Origin: Vibrio proteolyticus NBRC 13287
Lineage (GTDB): Bacteria; Pseudomonadota; Gammaproteobacteria; Enterobacterales; Vibrionaceae
Length of the DNA stretch: 64,000 nt
Assembly: GCF_000467125.1 (NCBI RefSeq)
Contig: NZ_BATJ01000026.1
Coordinates: 1 to 64,000, forward strand
Reading direction: 5' to 3'
Below are positions 45,174 through 54,246 of this stretch, in pieces; position 1 is the stretch's first letter; the number at the start of each line of letters is the position of its first letter. A program made the translations under genes and the position numbers. The notes below the pieces were generated by a model. That model searched no databases. It had not been told where the DNA came from and saw only the letters and a list, made by a program, of their open reading frames with translations.

Positions 45174-45193
45174 CGGTACCGATAGGGTTGGGG

Positions 45194-46642
45194 TTACAGC
45201 AGTGCCCCCAGGCTGAGTGCGATAACGCACAGCGCTGTTAAGATGCCGAGTAGTGGAGCGACCCATTTTACCCAGCGCACGTAAGGGACACGGGCAATCG
45301 CCAGTCCACCCATGACCACCGCTGAGGTGGGTGTGATCAGGTTGACTAAGCCGGAGGCCGACTGATACGCGGTGACGACCAGCTCGCGCCCGACGCCGGC
45401 GAAGTCTGCCAGCGGCGCCATGATAGGCATCGTCAGCACCGCCAGACCGGAACTGGACGGTACCAGGAACGACAGCAGCACTTCGAGGAAGAACATCACG
45501 TTGATGAACACCCACGACGACAGGCCAGTAACGATTTGCTCGGCGGAGTTCAGAATAGTGTCGGTAATCATCCCGCGGTCCATGACCACCACGATACCAC
45601 GGGCGATACCAATGATCAGGGCCACACCAAGCAGGTCACGGGCGCCGTCAATGAAGCTGGTGGTGAACTCTTCTTCGCTCATGCGTGCGACCAGACCAAT
45701 GATGATAGTCGCAGCGAGGAACATGGCCGAAATCTCAGCCATCCACCAGCCTGCAACTGACACTCCGTAAATCATTACCGCAAAGGCGGCGCCAAAGATG
45801 CACAGGATCAGCTTACGGGTACCGGTAAACGCCAGCACCTCACCGTTCTGGTTGCCGAGGAAGTGGGCTTTGTTCTCTTCATATTTGTCATAGACGATGG
45901 AGTGCGATTGATCTTCGCGCACCAGACGGGCATAACGCATGACATACGCCACACATATTACCCAGCCGATCAGCAACACCGCCGCACGCAGGAAGATACC
46001 ATCGGTAAATGGGATGCCGGCCGCGTTGGCCGCGATTACTGTGGCAAATGGGTTGATGGTCGAGCCAAGTGTGCCGATCCCCGCTCCGAGCAGCACGGTG
46101 GCCGCGGCAACTAATGGGTCAAAGCGGGCAGCCATCATGACGGGCACCAACAGGGTGTAAAAGGGCAGAGACTCTTCGGCCATGCCGTAAATGGTGCCGC
46201 CAGCGGCAAACAGCGCCATCAGAATCGGGATCATCAGCTCTTCACGCCCTTGTAAACGGGTCGTGACGCGCTCAATCCCGGCGTCAATTGCTCCGGTTTT
46301 GGTCACCAGACCGAGGAAGCCACCGATCACCAGAATGAACAATGAAACGTCGATAGCGCCGGCTTCATAGCTGTTGTGATCGTAAAAGCCATCGATGGGG
46401 GCCAGCAGCACATCCACCATGCCCTGAGGGTTGCCGTCCACCCGTTGATACGTACCAGTTACGGGCACTTCGCGGCCAAGATCTTCGTTCATGACGCGTT
46501 GATATTGGCCTGCTGGCACGATCCAGGTTAACAGCGCGACCAGCGCGATCAGCACAAACAGGATGGTGTAGGCGGAAGGGAATTTGAAATTAGCAAAGAA
46601 GCCTTTTTTCTTTTGCTCGGTTGGTAGGGTTTGCGTTGTCAT
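45194..46642 (-). CDS. YfcC-family carrier, probable arginine/ornithine exchanger
   Basis: This 482-residue inner-membrane protein has about 12 helices and begins after a charged cytoplasmic tail with FPSAYTILFVLIALVALLTWIVPAG. It contains the family repeats GTIYGMAEESLPFY, STINPFATVIAANAAG and SGLVNLITPTSAVVMG. The YfcC/ArcD-like group moves amino acids or small dicarboxylates. Placement near arcA suggests arginine-ornithine exchange, in place of a classical ArcD, but this is inference. TAAGGAGA precedes the ATG. It has its own terminator, so it is likely not in the arc transcript. Confidence 0.8.
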   Translation of the reverse strand: MTTQTLPTEQKKKGFFANFKFPSAYTILFVLIALVALLTWIVPAGQYQRVMNEDLGREVPVTGTYQRVDGNPQGMVDVLLAPIDGFYDHNSYEAGAIDVSLFILVIGGFLGLVTKTGAIDAGIERVTTRLQGREELMIPILMALFAAGGTIYGMAEESLPFYTLLVPVMMAARFDPLVAAATVLLGAGIGTLGSTINPFATVIAANAAGIPFTDGIFLRAAVLLIGWVICVAYVMRYARLVREDQSHSIVYDKYEENKAHFLGNQNGEVLAFTGTRKLILCIFGAAFAVMIYGVSVAGWWMAEISAMFLAATIIIGLVARMSEEEFTTSFIDGARDLLGVALIIGIARGIVVVMDRGMITDTILNSAEQIVTGLSSWVFINVMFFLEVLLSFLVPSSSGLAVLTMPIMAPLADFAGVGRELVVTAYQSASGLVNLITPTSAVVMGGLAIARVPYVRWVKWVAPLLGILTALCVIALSLGALL

Positions 46643-47150
46643 AGCTATCTCCTTACACCCAGGTACGCCCAGTACTCAGGTGTGAATCAGCGACACATTA
46701 ATTATTTAAAATCTGACCGACGAATAATTAACAGACTTGGTTCTTAAGTTATTGGAAATACACACTCAAATTCATAAGGTTAAAATAAGACGTTCTTTTA
46801 TCTGAATATAATGAGCGGTTTAAGGATATTTTAAACAGCCTATACGAACGCAACTTTGGTGATCTTCACAAAAGTTATTTAATTAAAATTGCCTCGGGTG
46901 AACGAAGGATATTCATCGGAGTATTTTTTTATTTTAACTGGATTAATATTCGGGGGGATGTGGTGTGCATAATTGAGATGCCTGAAAATACTCAGGTTTG
47001 TCACACACTAAGAAATTTTATTCAATCGTTATTCTGAGTGGGTATTTTCGACTTTTAGAACGATGTTTTGACTTTAATCAAAAAAGCACTTTTTGCCGCC
47101 GGGCGAATAAAAAAGGGAGCCGAAGCTCCCTCATTCAATTATTCGTGCGT
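46643..47150. other. 508-bp non-coding region between the carrier gene and dcuA
   Basis: AT-rich, with no supported ORF. It must hold the promoter of the YfcC-family gene. The only structure seen is the dcuA terminator near its right end (47107-47132). Confidence 0.5.
47107..47132 (-). terminator. Terminator after dcuA
   Basis: AGGGAGC and GCTCCCT form a stem around CGAA; on the minus strand TTTTTTATT follows. Confidence 0.9.
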
Positions 47151-48458
47151 TTACAGGATCATACCGCCGAACAGAAAGCCCAGCGTGACTGCTGAGGCGA
47201 TGGTGACCACACCCGGGATAAAGAACGGATGGTTGAAGACGTAGCTGCCAATGCGGGTTGAGCCAGTGTCGTCCATCTCCACTGCGGCGAGCAGTGTGGG
47301 GTAGGTTGGCAGTACGAACAGTGCGCTGACGGCGGCAAACGATGCCACCGCGGTCAGCGGAGCAACGCCGATCGCCAGAGCGGCTGGCATCAGAGCAACC
47401 GTGGTGGCGCCTTGTGAGTAGAGCAGCATGGAGGCAAAAAACAGTACCAGGGCCAGCATCCACGGATAATCCGCCAGCAGTGCACCGGCCACTTCTTTGA
47501 TTCCGTCTACGTGGGCATTGACGAAAGTAGAGCCCAGCCAGGCCACACCCAGAACACACACACATGCCGTCATACCGGAACGGAACGTGGCCGCCGACGG
47601 AATTTTCGAGGCATCGATCTTAGTGAACAACACAATAGCCGCTGCTGCTGCCAGCATGACGGTCATGATGGCTTCGTTGCGCCCCAATGCCGGGTTCTCA
47701 ATCAGGCCAACCGAACTGGAAATGGCCGCCGCATAACAGACCACAAACCCGATCGCCGCCAGGAAGATGAAAGTGGCTTTCTTAGCGGTTGGCAGGATTT
47801 CACGCTGCTGCTCACCGGCCAGTTTGATCAGGCCTTTTTCCAGACGCTCCTGATAGACGGGATCGTCTTTGAGTTCGCTACCCATAAAGTTCGCCACAAA
47901 AGCGCCGATCATACAGGCGATGAACGTGGTCGGAATACAGATGGCCAACAGGGTGAGATAGTCGACGCCTTTGGGAGCCAGCATGGCAGCGAACGCCACC
48001 ACGGCGGCGGAAATCGGCGAAGCTGTAATGGCAATTTGCGAGGCAACCACGGCAATCGACAACGGACGTGAAGGTCGTACTCCCTGACCTTTTGCCACTT
48101 CGGCGATCACAGGTAGGGTCGAGAACGCCGTATGACCGGTACCGGCCATCAGTGTCATTAGAAAAGTCACGATTGGCGCGTAGAAGGTGATGCGCTCTGG
48201 GTGTTTACGCAAAAAGTTTTCCGCCAGCTGTACCAGCCAGTCCATCCCGCCGGCGACCTGCATGGCCGCGATCGCAGTGATCACCGACATGATGATCAGA
48301 ATCACGTCGACCGGAATAAACGCCTGACTGGTGGGTACACCCAGCACCAGCGATAACACAATGACCCCGGCGCCACCGGCGAAACCGATGCCAATGCCAC
48401 CAATACGTGCCCCTAAAAAGATAAAGAGCAGAACAACAAGCAGTTCGACCCAAACCAT
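47151..48458 (-). CDS. dcuA: Anaerobic C4-dicarboxylate transporter
   Basis: This 435-residue carrier has about 11-12 helices and the Dcu signature from its N-terminus (FLGARIGGIGIGFAGGAGVI) through ITASPISAAVVAFAA to MDDTGSTRIGSYVFNHPFFIPG. Dcu proteins exchange aspartate, malate or fumarate for succinate, or take up aspartate. Linkage to aspA directly upstream matches the aspA-dcuA order of enteric bacteria, so dcuA is the best name. GAGG precedes the ATG. A 165-bp gap with a hairpin separates it from aspA, so expression may be read-through or from its own promoter. Confidence 0.9.
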   Translation of the reverse strand: MVWVELLVVLLFIFLGARIGGIGIGFAGGAGVIVLSLVLGVPTSQAFIPVDVILIIMSVITAIAAMQVAGGMDWLVQLAENFLRKHPERITFYAPIVTFLMTLMAGTGHTAFSTLPVIAEVAKGQGVRPSRPLSIAVVASQIAITASPISAAVVAFAAMLAPKGVDYLTLLAICIPTTFIACMIGAFVANFMGSELKDDPVYQERLEKGLIKLAGEQQREILPTAKKATFIFLAAIGFVVCYAAAISSSVGLIENPALGRNEAIMTVMLAAAAAIVLFTKIDASKIPSAATFRSGMTACVCVLGVAWLGSTFVNAHVDGIKEVAGALLADYPWMLALVLFFASMLLYSQGATTVALMPAALAIGVAPLTAVASFAAVSALFVLPTYPTLLAAVEMDDTGSTRIGSYVFNHPFFIPGVVTIASAVTLGFLFGGMIL

Positions 48459-48586
48459 AATGATTACCTCGTTTATATTTTGATTCTGATTACCTGAGCC
48501 CTCAGGAGGCTGAACGCTCAGATAATCAGAGTCACTGACTGTGACGAGTAAAGCAGGATAAAAAGTAGGGGTATTAATGCGACGCC

Positions 48587-48612
48587 GAAAAAAGGGCCCG
48601 CACAGGGCCCTG
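48587..48612 (-). terminator. Hairpin between aspA and dcuA
   Basis: AGGGCCC repeats as a perfect dyad around GCAC; on the minus strand TTTTTTCGG follows. It can end the aspA message or reduce dcuA expression. Confidence 0.82.
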
Positions 48613-48623
48613 ATGCCATCGCA

Positions 48624-50075
48624 TTACTCGTAGCGTTTTGCTTTGTAAGTCGGATGCATGAAGTTCTCGACCGACAGGATCTCGTCCAGCTCTTCCGCCG
48701 ACAGCAGCCCACGCTCCAGAACCACTTCACGGACGCTCTTACCGGTTTCGGCACAAATCTTACCGACGATGTCACCTTCGTGGTGGCCGATGTATGGGTT
48801 GAGGTAAGTGACGATACCGATGGAGTTGTACACGTACGCTTCACACACTTCTTTGTTGACGGTGATGCCGTCGATGCACTTGTCGCGCAGGTTGACACAG
48901 GCGTTAGCCAGCAGTGAGATAGACTCAAACATGCTTTGGGCAATCACCGGCTCCATCACGTTCAGCTGTAACTGGCCGCCTTCGGCTGCGAAAGACACAG
49001 TGTTGTCATTCCCCAGTACTTTAAAACACACCTGGTTAACCACTTCCGGTACAACTGGGTTCACTTTAGCAGGCATGATGGAAGAGCCAGCTTGCAGTTC
49101 TGGCAGGTTCAGTTCGTTGAGGCCGGCACGTGGGCCTGATGACAGCAGGCGCAGGTCGTTACAGATCTTAGACAGTTTCACCGCCAGACGTTTCAGCGCG
49201 CCGTGTGTCATCACGTAAGCGCCACAGTCAGACGTGGCTTCGATCAGATCTTCTGCGGGCACGACTTCCAGGCCGGTCACTTGCGCCAGGTGTTTCACCG
49301 CCAGTTCCTGATAGCCCTGAGCCGCGTTCAGCCCCGTCCCGATTGCAGTGGCGCCTAGGTTGATTTCCAGCAGCAGCTTAGAAGTGTATTCCAGCGCACG
49401 GATCTCTTCGTTGAGCGTCACGGCCCAGGCGTGGAACTCCTGACCAACGGTCATTGGTACTGCGTCCTGCAACTGAGTACGGCCCATCTTCAACACATTT
49501 TTGAACTCCTGGCTCTTGAGTTCGAATGCGCCTTTGAGGTATTCAATTGCATCGATCAGTTTCGTGACGGAGTTGTATACCGCGATACGGAAACCGGTTG
49601 GGTAAGCACAGTTAGTCGATTGGCTCTTGTTAACGTGATCGTTAGGATTGATGAATTCGTAGTGGCCTTTTTCTTTGCCCATCAGTTCCAGTGCCACGTT
49701 GGCGATCACTTCGTTGGTGTTCATGTTGACGGAAGTACCGGCACCACCCTGGAAGACGTCTGACGGGAACTGATCCATGCACTTACCTGTTTCAAGGATC
49801 AAATCACACGCCTGAATAATGTAGTTGGCTACATCTTTCGGGATCACACCCAGCTCTTTGTTCGCCAGTGCCGCCGCTTTCTTAGTCATCACCATGCCAC
49901 GGACAAATTCCGGTACGTCAGAGATGGTCATGCTGGAAATATTGAAGTTTTCAATCGCACGCAGAGTGTGGATACCGTAGTACGCGTCCGCAGGAACATG
50001 ACGTTGGCCGAGCAGGTCTTCTTCAATACGAGTGGCTGAATTAGCAGTTTTTGGAGCATCAGATAGGGTAGCCAT
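48624..50075 (-). CDS. aspA: Aspartate ammonia-lyase (aspartase)
   Basis: This 483-residue fumarase-superfamily enzyme interconverts aspartate with fumarate and ammonia. It shows the superfamily signature GSSIMPAKVNPVVPEV with the catalytic Ser loop, plus RMEEDLLGQRHVPADAYYGIHTLRA-type N-terminal residues (read as RIEEDLLGQ here). Length is typical. Under low oxygen it supplies fumarate for respiration, and dcuA downstream would exchange the products. AAGGAT precedes the ATG. It is flanked by a diguanylate cyclase gene transcribed the same way. Confidence 0.97.
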   Translation of the reverse strand: MATLSDAPKTANSATRIEEDLLGQRHVPADAYYGIHTLRAIENFNISSMTISDVPEFVRGMVMTKKAAALANKELGVIPKDVANYIIQACDLILETGKCMDQFPSDVFQGGAGTSVNMNTNEVIANVALELMGKEKGHYEFINPNDHVNKSQSTNCAYPTGFRIAVYNSVTKLIDAIEYLKGAFELKSQEFKNVLKMGRTQLQDAVPMTVGQEFHAWAVTLNEEIRALEYTSKLLLEINLGATAIGTGLNAAQGYQELAVKHLAQVTGLEVVPAEDLIEATSDCGAYVMTHGALKRLAVKLSKICNDLRLLSSGPRAGLNELNLPELQAGSSIMPAKVNPVVPEVVNQVCFKVLGNDNTVSFAAEGGQLQLNVMEPVIAQSMFESISLLANACVNLRDKCIDGITVNKEVCEAYVYNSIGIVTYLNPYIGHHEGDIVGKICAETGKSVREVVLERGLLSAEELDEILSVENFMHPTYKAKRYE

Positions 50076-50266
50076 AACAGGATCCTTAGAGAATTATTCT
50101 GATAATAAAGGGAATTATTAGCCATTTCTGCAGTATAAGAATCCATTCGTCAGAATTTTTGGCTGGAAAATACGTCCTGACTTCTGTGGCACATCATACT
50201 GCACCTGACACATAAAAATAGTAACTAGATCACCTTTTGGAGCAAATCTAACGAAATTCTCATCCG

Positions 50267-52174
50267 CTAGTTTTCCACCACGGTAAAGTGCGGAAAATGG
50301 TCCGCAGAGACCTGATTTCGCCCGGTGTTTTTCGAGCGATACAGAGCGCCGTCGGCACGGCTGAAAGTGGCGGATGCATCCTCACAGAGGCGGGCGAGTC
50401 CGATGCTGAGGGTGATGGGATAACTGGCGCCCTGAGTAATGGCTTCACTGACCCGTTGCATCAGTTTGAAGGCCTGCTCCAGCTCAATGTGCTGGATGAT
50501 TACCGCAAATTCATCCCCGCCGATGCGGGCCACCATGTCGGTATCGCGCAGCAAAGCGGTGAGCTGGCTAGCGACGTACGTGATGACCTCATCACCGAAG
50601 GCATGCCCCTGGCTGTCGTTGACCTGCTTGAATTCATCAATGTCAATGATCGCCAGACAGCCGGGCGGGTGATCCGGGTAGCGCTGATGAAGGCGGGCTT
50701 GGTAGCGGAGGTGATCATCAAACTTGCGTTTGTTCCACAGCGAAGTGGCCGGATCGCGCTCGGTTTGCTCGGTCAGTTCGGCAATCTTCATGTGGTGCTG
50801 AGAGATGTCGGTAAACGAGTAAATGAAATAGTCGACTTTGGTGAATTTGCCCGGCAGGGCGCGCACTTCGGCTTCGCAGATAGTGGGGGTGTTGTCCTGA
50901 CTTAACAGAGTCAGCTGGCCTTTCCAGCGACCATCCAGTTCCAACTGTTTCGCCAACTGGCGCCGCGCCGCCTGAGTTGGCTGGTAGTCAAGCAGGTTAT
51001 GTCCTTTCAGCACTTCGCTGGCGCTGTGCAGACCGACCAGTTCGTTCAATTGGGCATTGGCGCGCAGAATGTAGTGCTCATTGTCGGTCAGTGCCACTGC
51101 GCCGCCGTTTTCAATCGCCAACTGGGCAAAGGTGCGGTTGGTTTTGATCCGCTGGCGATCATCCCAGTGCATGGCAACGATCGCGGCGACCAGTCCGAGA
51201 AACAGCCAGAGAATGAACGTTTCACTGATGATGTCCTGTTGCATGGGCAGGAAGAGCGCATCGACCACGCTGGGTGGGTAGTAGGCCAGCATCGTAAGGC
51301 TGTTGACGTTGGCAAAAATCTGTTGATTGAACGGCCGGTAAACATACAGACCCTGCAAGGTCATGACGCTGCCTTCCTGATTCAGGTGCGCCTGCATATG
51401 TTCCCACAGTTCCGGGTTGTGGTTGGGGATGTTGTCACCCGCACGGGCACGGATAATGTCGCCAAACAGCAGTTGGCTGTCGCTGCTGAGGGTAAAGTAC
51501 CCCAGATCGTCAACGAAATGCACGTTCATATTCTGTTGGTTGTCGGTGATGGCGGCAATGATCTCCAGTACGTGCAGGTTCGCCACAAAGTAGCCCAGCC
51601 GGGTGCCGTTATCTTCAATCGGGTAGAGAATCCGAAAGCCCGGTTTGTACGGGATCACGGGTTTGCCATGCTCAAACTCAATATCAATCCCGAAATAGCC
51701 CTGTTCTCCGCCGGTGAGTTGTTGGGCGTAACGGAAATAATCGCGTTGTGATTTGTTCTGCAACTGACTTGGCGGCACCACCAGTGCCCGTTTGTTCAGC
51801 GCATCGTATTCGACCCGGATCACTTCCATGCCCCGGGTATCGATGTAACGCAGCTGGTAAAAGTAGGTGGAATTCACGGCATTGAGGAGCCACTGGCTTT
51901 CGAGGTATTGGCGGCGTTGTTCGGTGGGGGATTTAGCAAAATCATGGATCAGTTTAGAGCGGCTCAGTTCGCGAACTGTTTGATCGAGATGATCGTGTAA
52001 CTGCGTGGCTTTGACGTCGACATGGGAGAGAAACTGCAACCCCTGCGCTTCCATTCTAGCGAGCAGAAACGTGTGCGATTTGGCGCTCATGTAAAAGTAG
52101 TACGCCGCCGGTATCAGAGATACCAGCGTCCACACGATAACCATCTTGTTGAGGATGCTCGACACACGCTTCAT
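50267..52174 (-). CDS. Sensor-domain diguanylate cyclase
   Basis: This 635-residue membrane enzyme should make cyclic di-GMP. It has a first helix (MVIVWTLVSLIPAAYYFYM, about 11-29), a periplasmic Cache-like sensor domain (about 30-285), a second helix (FILWLFLGLVAAIVAM), a PAS domain (about 345-460) and a GGDEF domain (about 470-635). The active-site motif is intact as RIGGDEFAV, and an RDTD inhibitory site lies five residues ahead of it, predicting product feedback. No EAL domain is present. The sensor ligand is unknown. It is the most upstream of the minus-strand genes in this block. Confidence 0.9.
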   Translation of the reverse strand: MKRVSSILNKMVIVWTLVSLIPAAYYFYMSAKSHTFLLARMEAQGLQFLSHVDVKATQLHDHLDQTVRELSRSKLIHDFAKSPTEQRRQYLESQWLLNAVNSTYFYQLRYIDTRGMEVIRVEYDALNKRALVVPPSQLQNKSQRDYFRYAQQLTGGEQGYFGIDIEFEHGKPVIPYKPGFRILYPIEDNGTRLGYFVANLHVLEIIAAITDNQQNMNVHFVDDLGYFTLSSDSQLLFGDIIRARAGDNIPNHNPELWEHMQAHLNQEGSVMTLQGLYVYRPFNQQIFANVNSLTMLAYYPPSVVDALFLPMQQDIISETFILWLFLGLVAAIVAMHWDDRQRIKTNRTFAQLAIENGGAVALTDNEHYILRANAQLNELVGLHSASEVLKGHNLLDYQPTQAARRQLAKQLELDGRWKGQLTLLSQDNTPTICEAEVRALPGKFTKVDYFIYSFTDISQHHMKIAELTEQTERDPATSLWNKRKFDDHLRYQARLHQRYPDHPPGCLAIIDIDEFKQVNDSQGHAFGDEVITYVASQLTALLRDTDMVARIGGDEFAVIIQHIELEQAFKLMQRVSEAITQGASYPITLSIGLARLCEDASATFSRADGALYRSKNTGRNQVSADHFPHFTVVEN

Positions 52175-52340
52175 ATGGTATTGGTTGAGTATTTATGATT
52201 GACAGTAATTTAGACTACGCAATGCGGTTTGACCAATATATCGCCACTCTCTCGTGAGGGGGCTAACTATGTATATGAAAAAAGGGGAAATAAATTTCGT
52301 GACCTGACGCAATATACCGCAACACTTTATGCATCTGCGC

Positions 52341-52366
52341 AGCCTTGCAGGCGCCTGGGCAAGGCG
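52341..52366 (+). promoter_or_regulatory. GC-rich stem-loop ahead of fxsA
   Basis: GCCTTGC (52342-52348) pairs with GCAAGGC (52359-52365) around AGGCGCCTGG, itself partly palindromic. It ends about 20 bases before the fxsA ribosome site, so it could be an upstream gene's end, a small RNA or a leader structure. Confidence 0.35.
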
Positions 52367-52394
52367 CTAAGGTGTAGGAAACAAAGGAGGGCAT

Positions 52395-52907
52395 GTGTTT
52401 CCTATCTTATTATTGTTATTTATCGTGGTGCCGATCATTGAAATTGGCCTGTTTATTTCGGTGGGCGGTGTCCTTGGTTTGTGGCCGACCATCGCGCTGG
52501 TGTTGATCACCGCATTTGTCGGCGCGTCGTTGGTGCGCAGTCAGGGTTTGCAAACTTTGATGACCGTCCAGTCGCGTCTGCAACAGGGAGAAGTGCCGGC
52601 GCAACAGATCTTTGAAGGTGTGATGCTGGCGGTGGCCGGGGTGTTGCTGCTGACGCCAGGTTTTATGACCGATGCGTTGGGTATGTTGATTCTGCTGCCG
52701 GCACCGCGTGCGGTGATCGCCAAGTACCTGATGAGCAAAATGGTGGTCAAAACGGTCTCTGGAGGAGGATTCCACAGCGGTTATTCCAACGGCCCGTTCG
52801 ATCAAAATCCGTTTGAGCGCGACCCGTTCAATGCCGACAAAAACGGCAATACCTTTGAAGGGGAATACGAACGCAAAGACGACGATGACCGGAATAAACT
52901 CAATTAA
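52395..52907 (+). CDS. fxsA: FxsA family membrane protein
   Basis: This 170-residue inner-membrane protein has two to three hydrophobic helices within residues 1-105 (FPILLLLFIVVPIIEIGLFI and the segment around LWPTIALVLITAFVG), then a polar tail of acidic and Gly/Asn-rich sequence ending DDDDRNKLN. FxsA of Escherichia coli interferes with phage T7 exclusion by F; its normal role is not known. The start is GTG 52395, four bases after AGGAGG. A terminator follows. Confidence 0.9.
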   Translation: MFPILLLLFIVVPIIEIGLFISVGGVLGLWPTIALVLITAFVGASLVRSQGLQTLMTVQSRLQQGEVPAQQIFEGVMLAVAGVLLLTPGFMTDALGMLILLPAPRAVIAKYLMSKMVVKTVSGGGFHSGYSNGPFDQNPFERDPFNADKNGNTFEGEYERKDDDDRNKLN

Positions 52908-52910
52908 CCG

Positions 52911-52943
52911 TAAAACGCGCGGCCTGAGCCGCGCGTTTTTTTA
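52911..52943. terminator. Bidirectional terminator fxsA / trmL
   Basis: AACGCGCGGC and GCCGCGCGTT pair around CTGA, with T and A runs on either side. It serves the two convergent genes. Confidence 0.93.
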
Positions 52944-52954
52944 TTCAGTGACGG

Positions 52955-53434
52955 TTACTGCGCGCCGTCAAAGCCGAGTTGTCGCCAGGCTTCATAGGCG
53001 ATGATCGCCACTGCATTGGACAGGTTAAGGCTGCGCGCATCGGGCATCATCGGGATACGGATGCGCTGCGCCATCGGCAGGCTTTCGATCACCTCCGCGG
53101 GCAGGCCGCGTGTTTCCGGACCAAACAGCAATACGTCCCCTGCTTGAAAATGGGCATTGACATGATGACCCGTGGTTTTGGTGGTGCAGGCAAAAATACG
53201 GTAACCATCGCGGCGATGTTGCTGCAGGTAAGCGTAGAACGCGTCGAGATTTTTGTGCCGGGTCACCCGGGCCAGATCGTGGTAATCCAGACCAGCGCGG
53301 CGCACTTTTTTCTCTTCGAGATCAAACCCCAGCGGCTCAATCAGGTGCAGGTTGGCGCCACAATTGGCACACAGACGGATAATGTTGCCGGTGTTCGGCG
53401 CAATCTCAGGTTCGTACAGAGCGATATCAAACAT
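52955..53434 (-). CDS. trmL: tRNA (cytidine/uridine-34 2'-O)-methyltransferase
   Basis: This 159-residue SPOUT enzyme methylates the wobble ribose of leucine tRNAs. The knot motifs are visible: IALYEPEIAPNTGNIIRLCAN, LLFGPETRGLP and IPMMPDARSLNLSNAVAIIAYE. Length is standard. It is a short stand-alone gene, convergent with fxsA and 117 bp from sodA. Confidence 0.96.
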   Translation of the reverse strand: MFDIALYEPEIAPNTGNIIRLCANCGANLHLIEPLGFDLEEKKVRRAGLDYHDLARVTRHKNLDAFYAYLQQHRRDGYRIFACTTKTTGHHVNAHFQAGDVLLFGPETRGLPAEVIESLPMAQRIRIPMMPDARSLNLSNAVAIIAYEAWRQLGFDGAQ

Positions 53435-53551
53435 GGTGTTGCAGAGTCATTGAGAACGATAGCCATGAGTATACCCCAGTAGACACAGGATGCGAGCTTC
53501 GCGCGCTGCGGCGAAGGCATTAGGCGGCGGGGCTGGCCCGCCACACTGAAA

Positions 53552-54169
53552 TCAGGCGCGCTGCGCCAGTGCCACGGCGTAATGTTCGCCGACCGTTTGC
53601 CAGTCCACAACATTCCACCAGGCGTCGATGTATTCCGGACGACGGTTCTGATAGCGGATGTAATAGGCGTGTTCCCACACATCCAGCGCCAAGATGGGTT
53701 CACCACGTACCTCGGCCACGTCCATCAGCGGGTTGTCCTGATTGTGGGTGCTGCTGATATGCAGCTGGCCGTTACGCACCACCAGCCAGGCGAAGCCGGA
53801 CCCAAACGTATTGATTGCCGCCTGAGTAAAGGCATCCTGAAATGCACTGAAGCTGCCAAAGCGGGCATCAATGGCCTCTGCCAAAGCGCCATTCGGTTCG
53901 CCGCCACCGTTAGGGGACATACAGTTCCAGTACAGAATGTGGTTGAAATAACCACCCCCATGATTGCGTACCGCCGGTGACAGGGTGGAAACCTGAGCGA
54001 AGATCTCGCTCAGCGGGGTGGTTTCCAGTTCACTGCCTTTGATGGCGGAAAGGAATTTGTCGTAGTAGGTGCGGTGGTGCTTGCTGTAGTGTACTTCCAT
54101 GGTTTTGGCGTCGATGTACGGTTCCAGCGCGTCGTAGTCGTAGGGCAGATCAGGGAACAAATGCGTCAT
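53552..54169 (-). CDS. sodA: Manganese-type superoxide dismutase
   Basis: This 205-residue cytoplasmic enzyme removes superoxide. The metal ligands are His in KHHRTYYDKF, His in FNHILYWN, and Asp/His in DVWEHAYYIRY. The active-site Gln occurs in NQDNPLMD, the position used by Mn-type rather than Fe-type enzymes, and GGGYFNH also fits the Mn type. AGGAGG precedes the ATG. A Fur-box-like palindrome lies 34 bp upstream, so iron limitation should raise its expression. Confidence 0.94.
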   Translation of the reverse strand: MTHLFPDLPYDYDALEPYIDAKTMEVHYSKHHRTYYDKFLSAIKGSELETTPLSEIFAQVSTLSPAVRNHGGGYFNHILYWNCMSPNGGGEPNGALAEAIDARFGSFSAFQDAFTQAAINTFGSGFAWLVVRNGQLHISSTHNQDNPLMDVAEVRGEPILALDVWEHAYYIRYQNRRPEYIDAWWNVVDWQTVGEHYAVALAQRA

Positions 54170-54202
54170 AGTGAATCCTCCTAAAAGTTGAATTCACTTT
54201 AA

Positions 54203-54223
54203 TGATAATAAATCTCATTATCA
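54203..54223. promoter_or_regulatory. Fur-box-like palindrome upstream of sodA
   Basis: TGATAAT and ATTATCA flank a seven-base centre, close to the Fur consensus GATAATGATAATCATTATC. It lies between sodA and the cpxA stop, where the sodA promoter must be. Confidence 0.75.
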
Positions 54224-54246
54224 ACTTGGTTTTTTGTGGGGGTATT

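Larger units (their letters stand above)
44464..45193. other. 730-bp non-coding region upstream of arcA
   Basis: This stretch separates arcA from the YfcC-family carrier gene, both on the minus strand. It is AT-rich near arcA and then GC-rich around 45050-45150. No ORF with a ribosome site and recognisable protein was found. Several TGAAT/ATTCA motifs occur (44536-44555; around 44720-44745; around 44797), so it probably holds the arcA promoter and ArgR sites. A terminator for the carrier gene is at its far end. Confidence 0.55.

Noticed and set aside
52229..52441. 70-codon ORF ahead of fxsA
   Set aside because: It overlaps the fxsA start, has no ribosome site and contains the GC-rich hairpin; no protein similarity was recognised.
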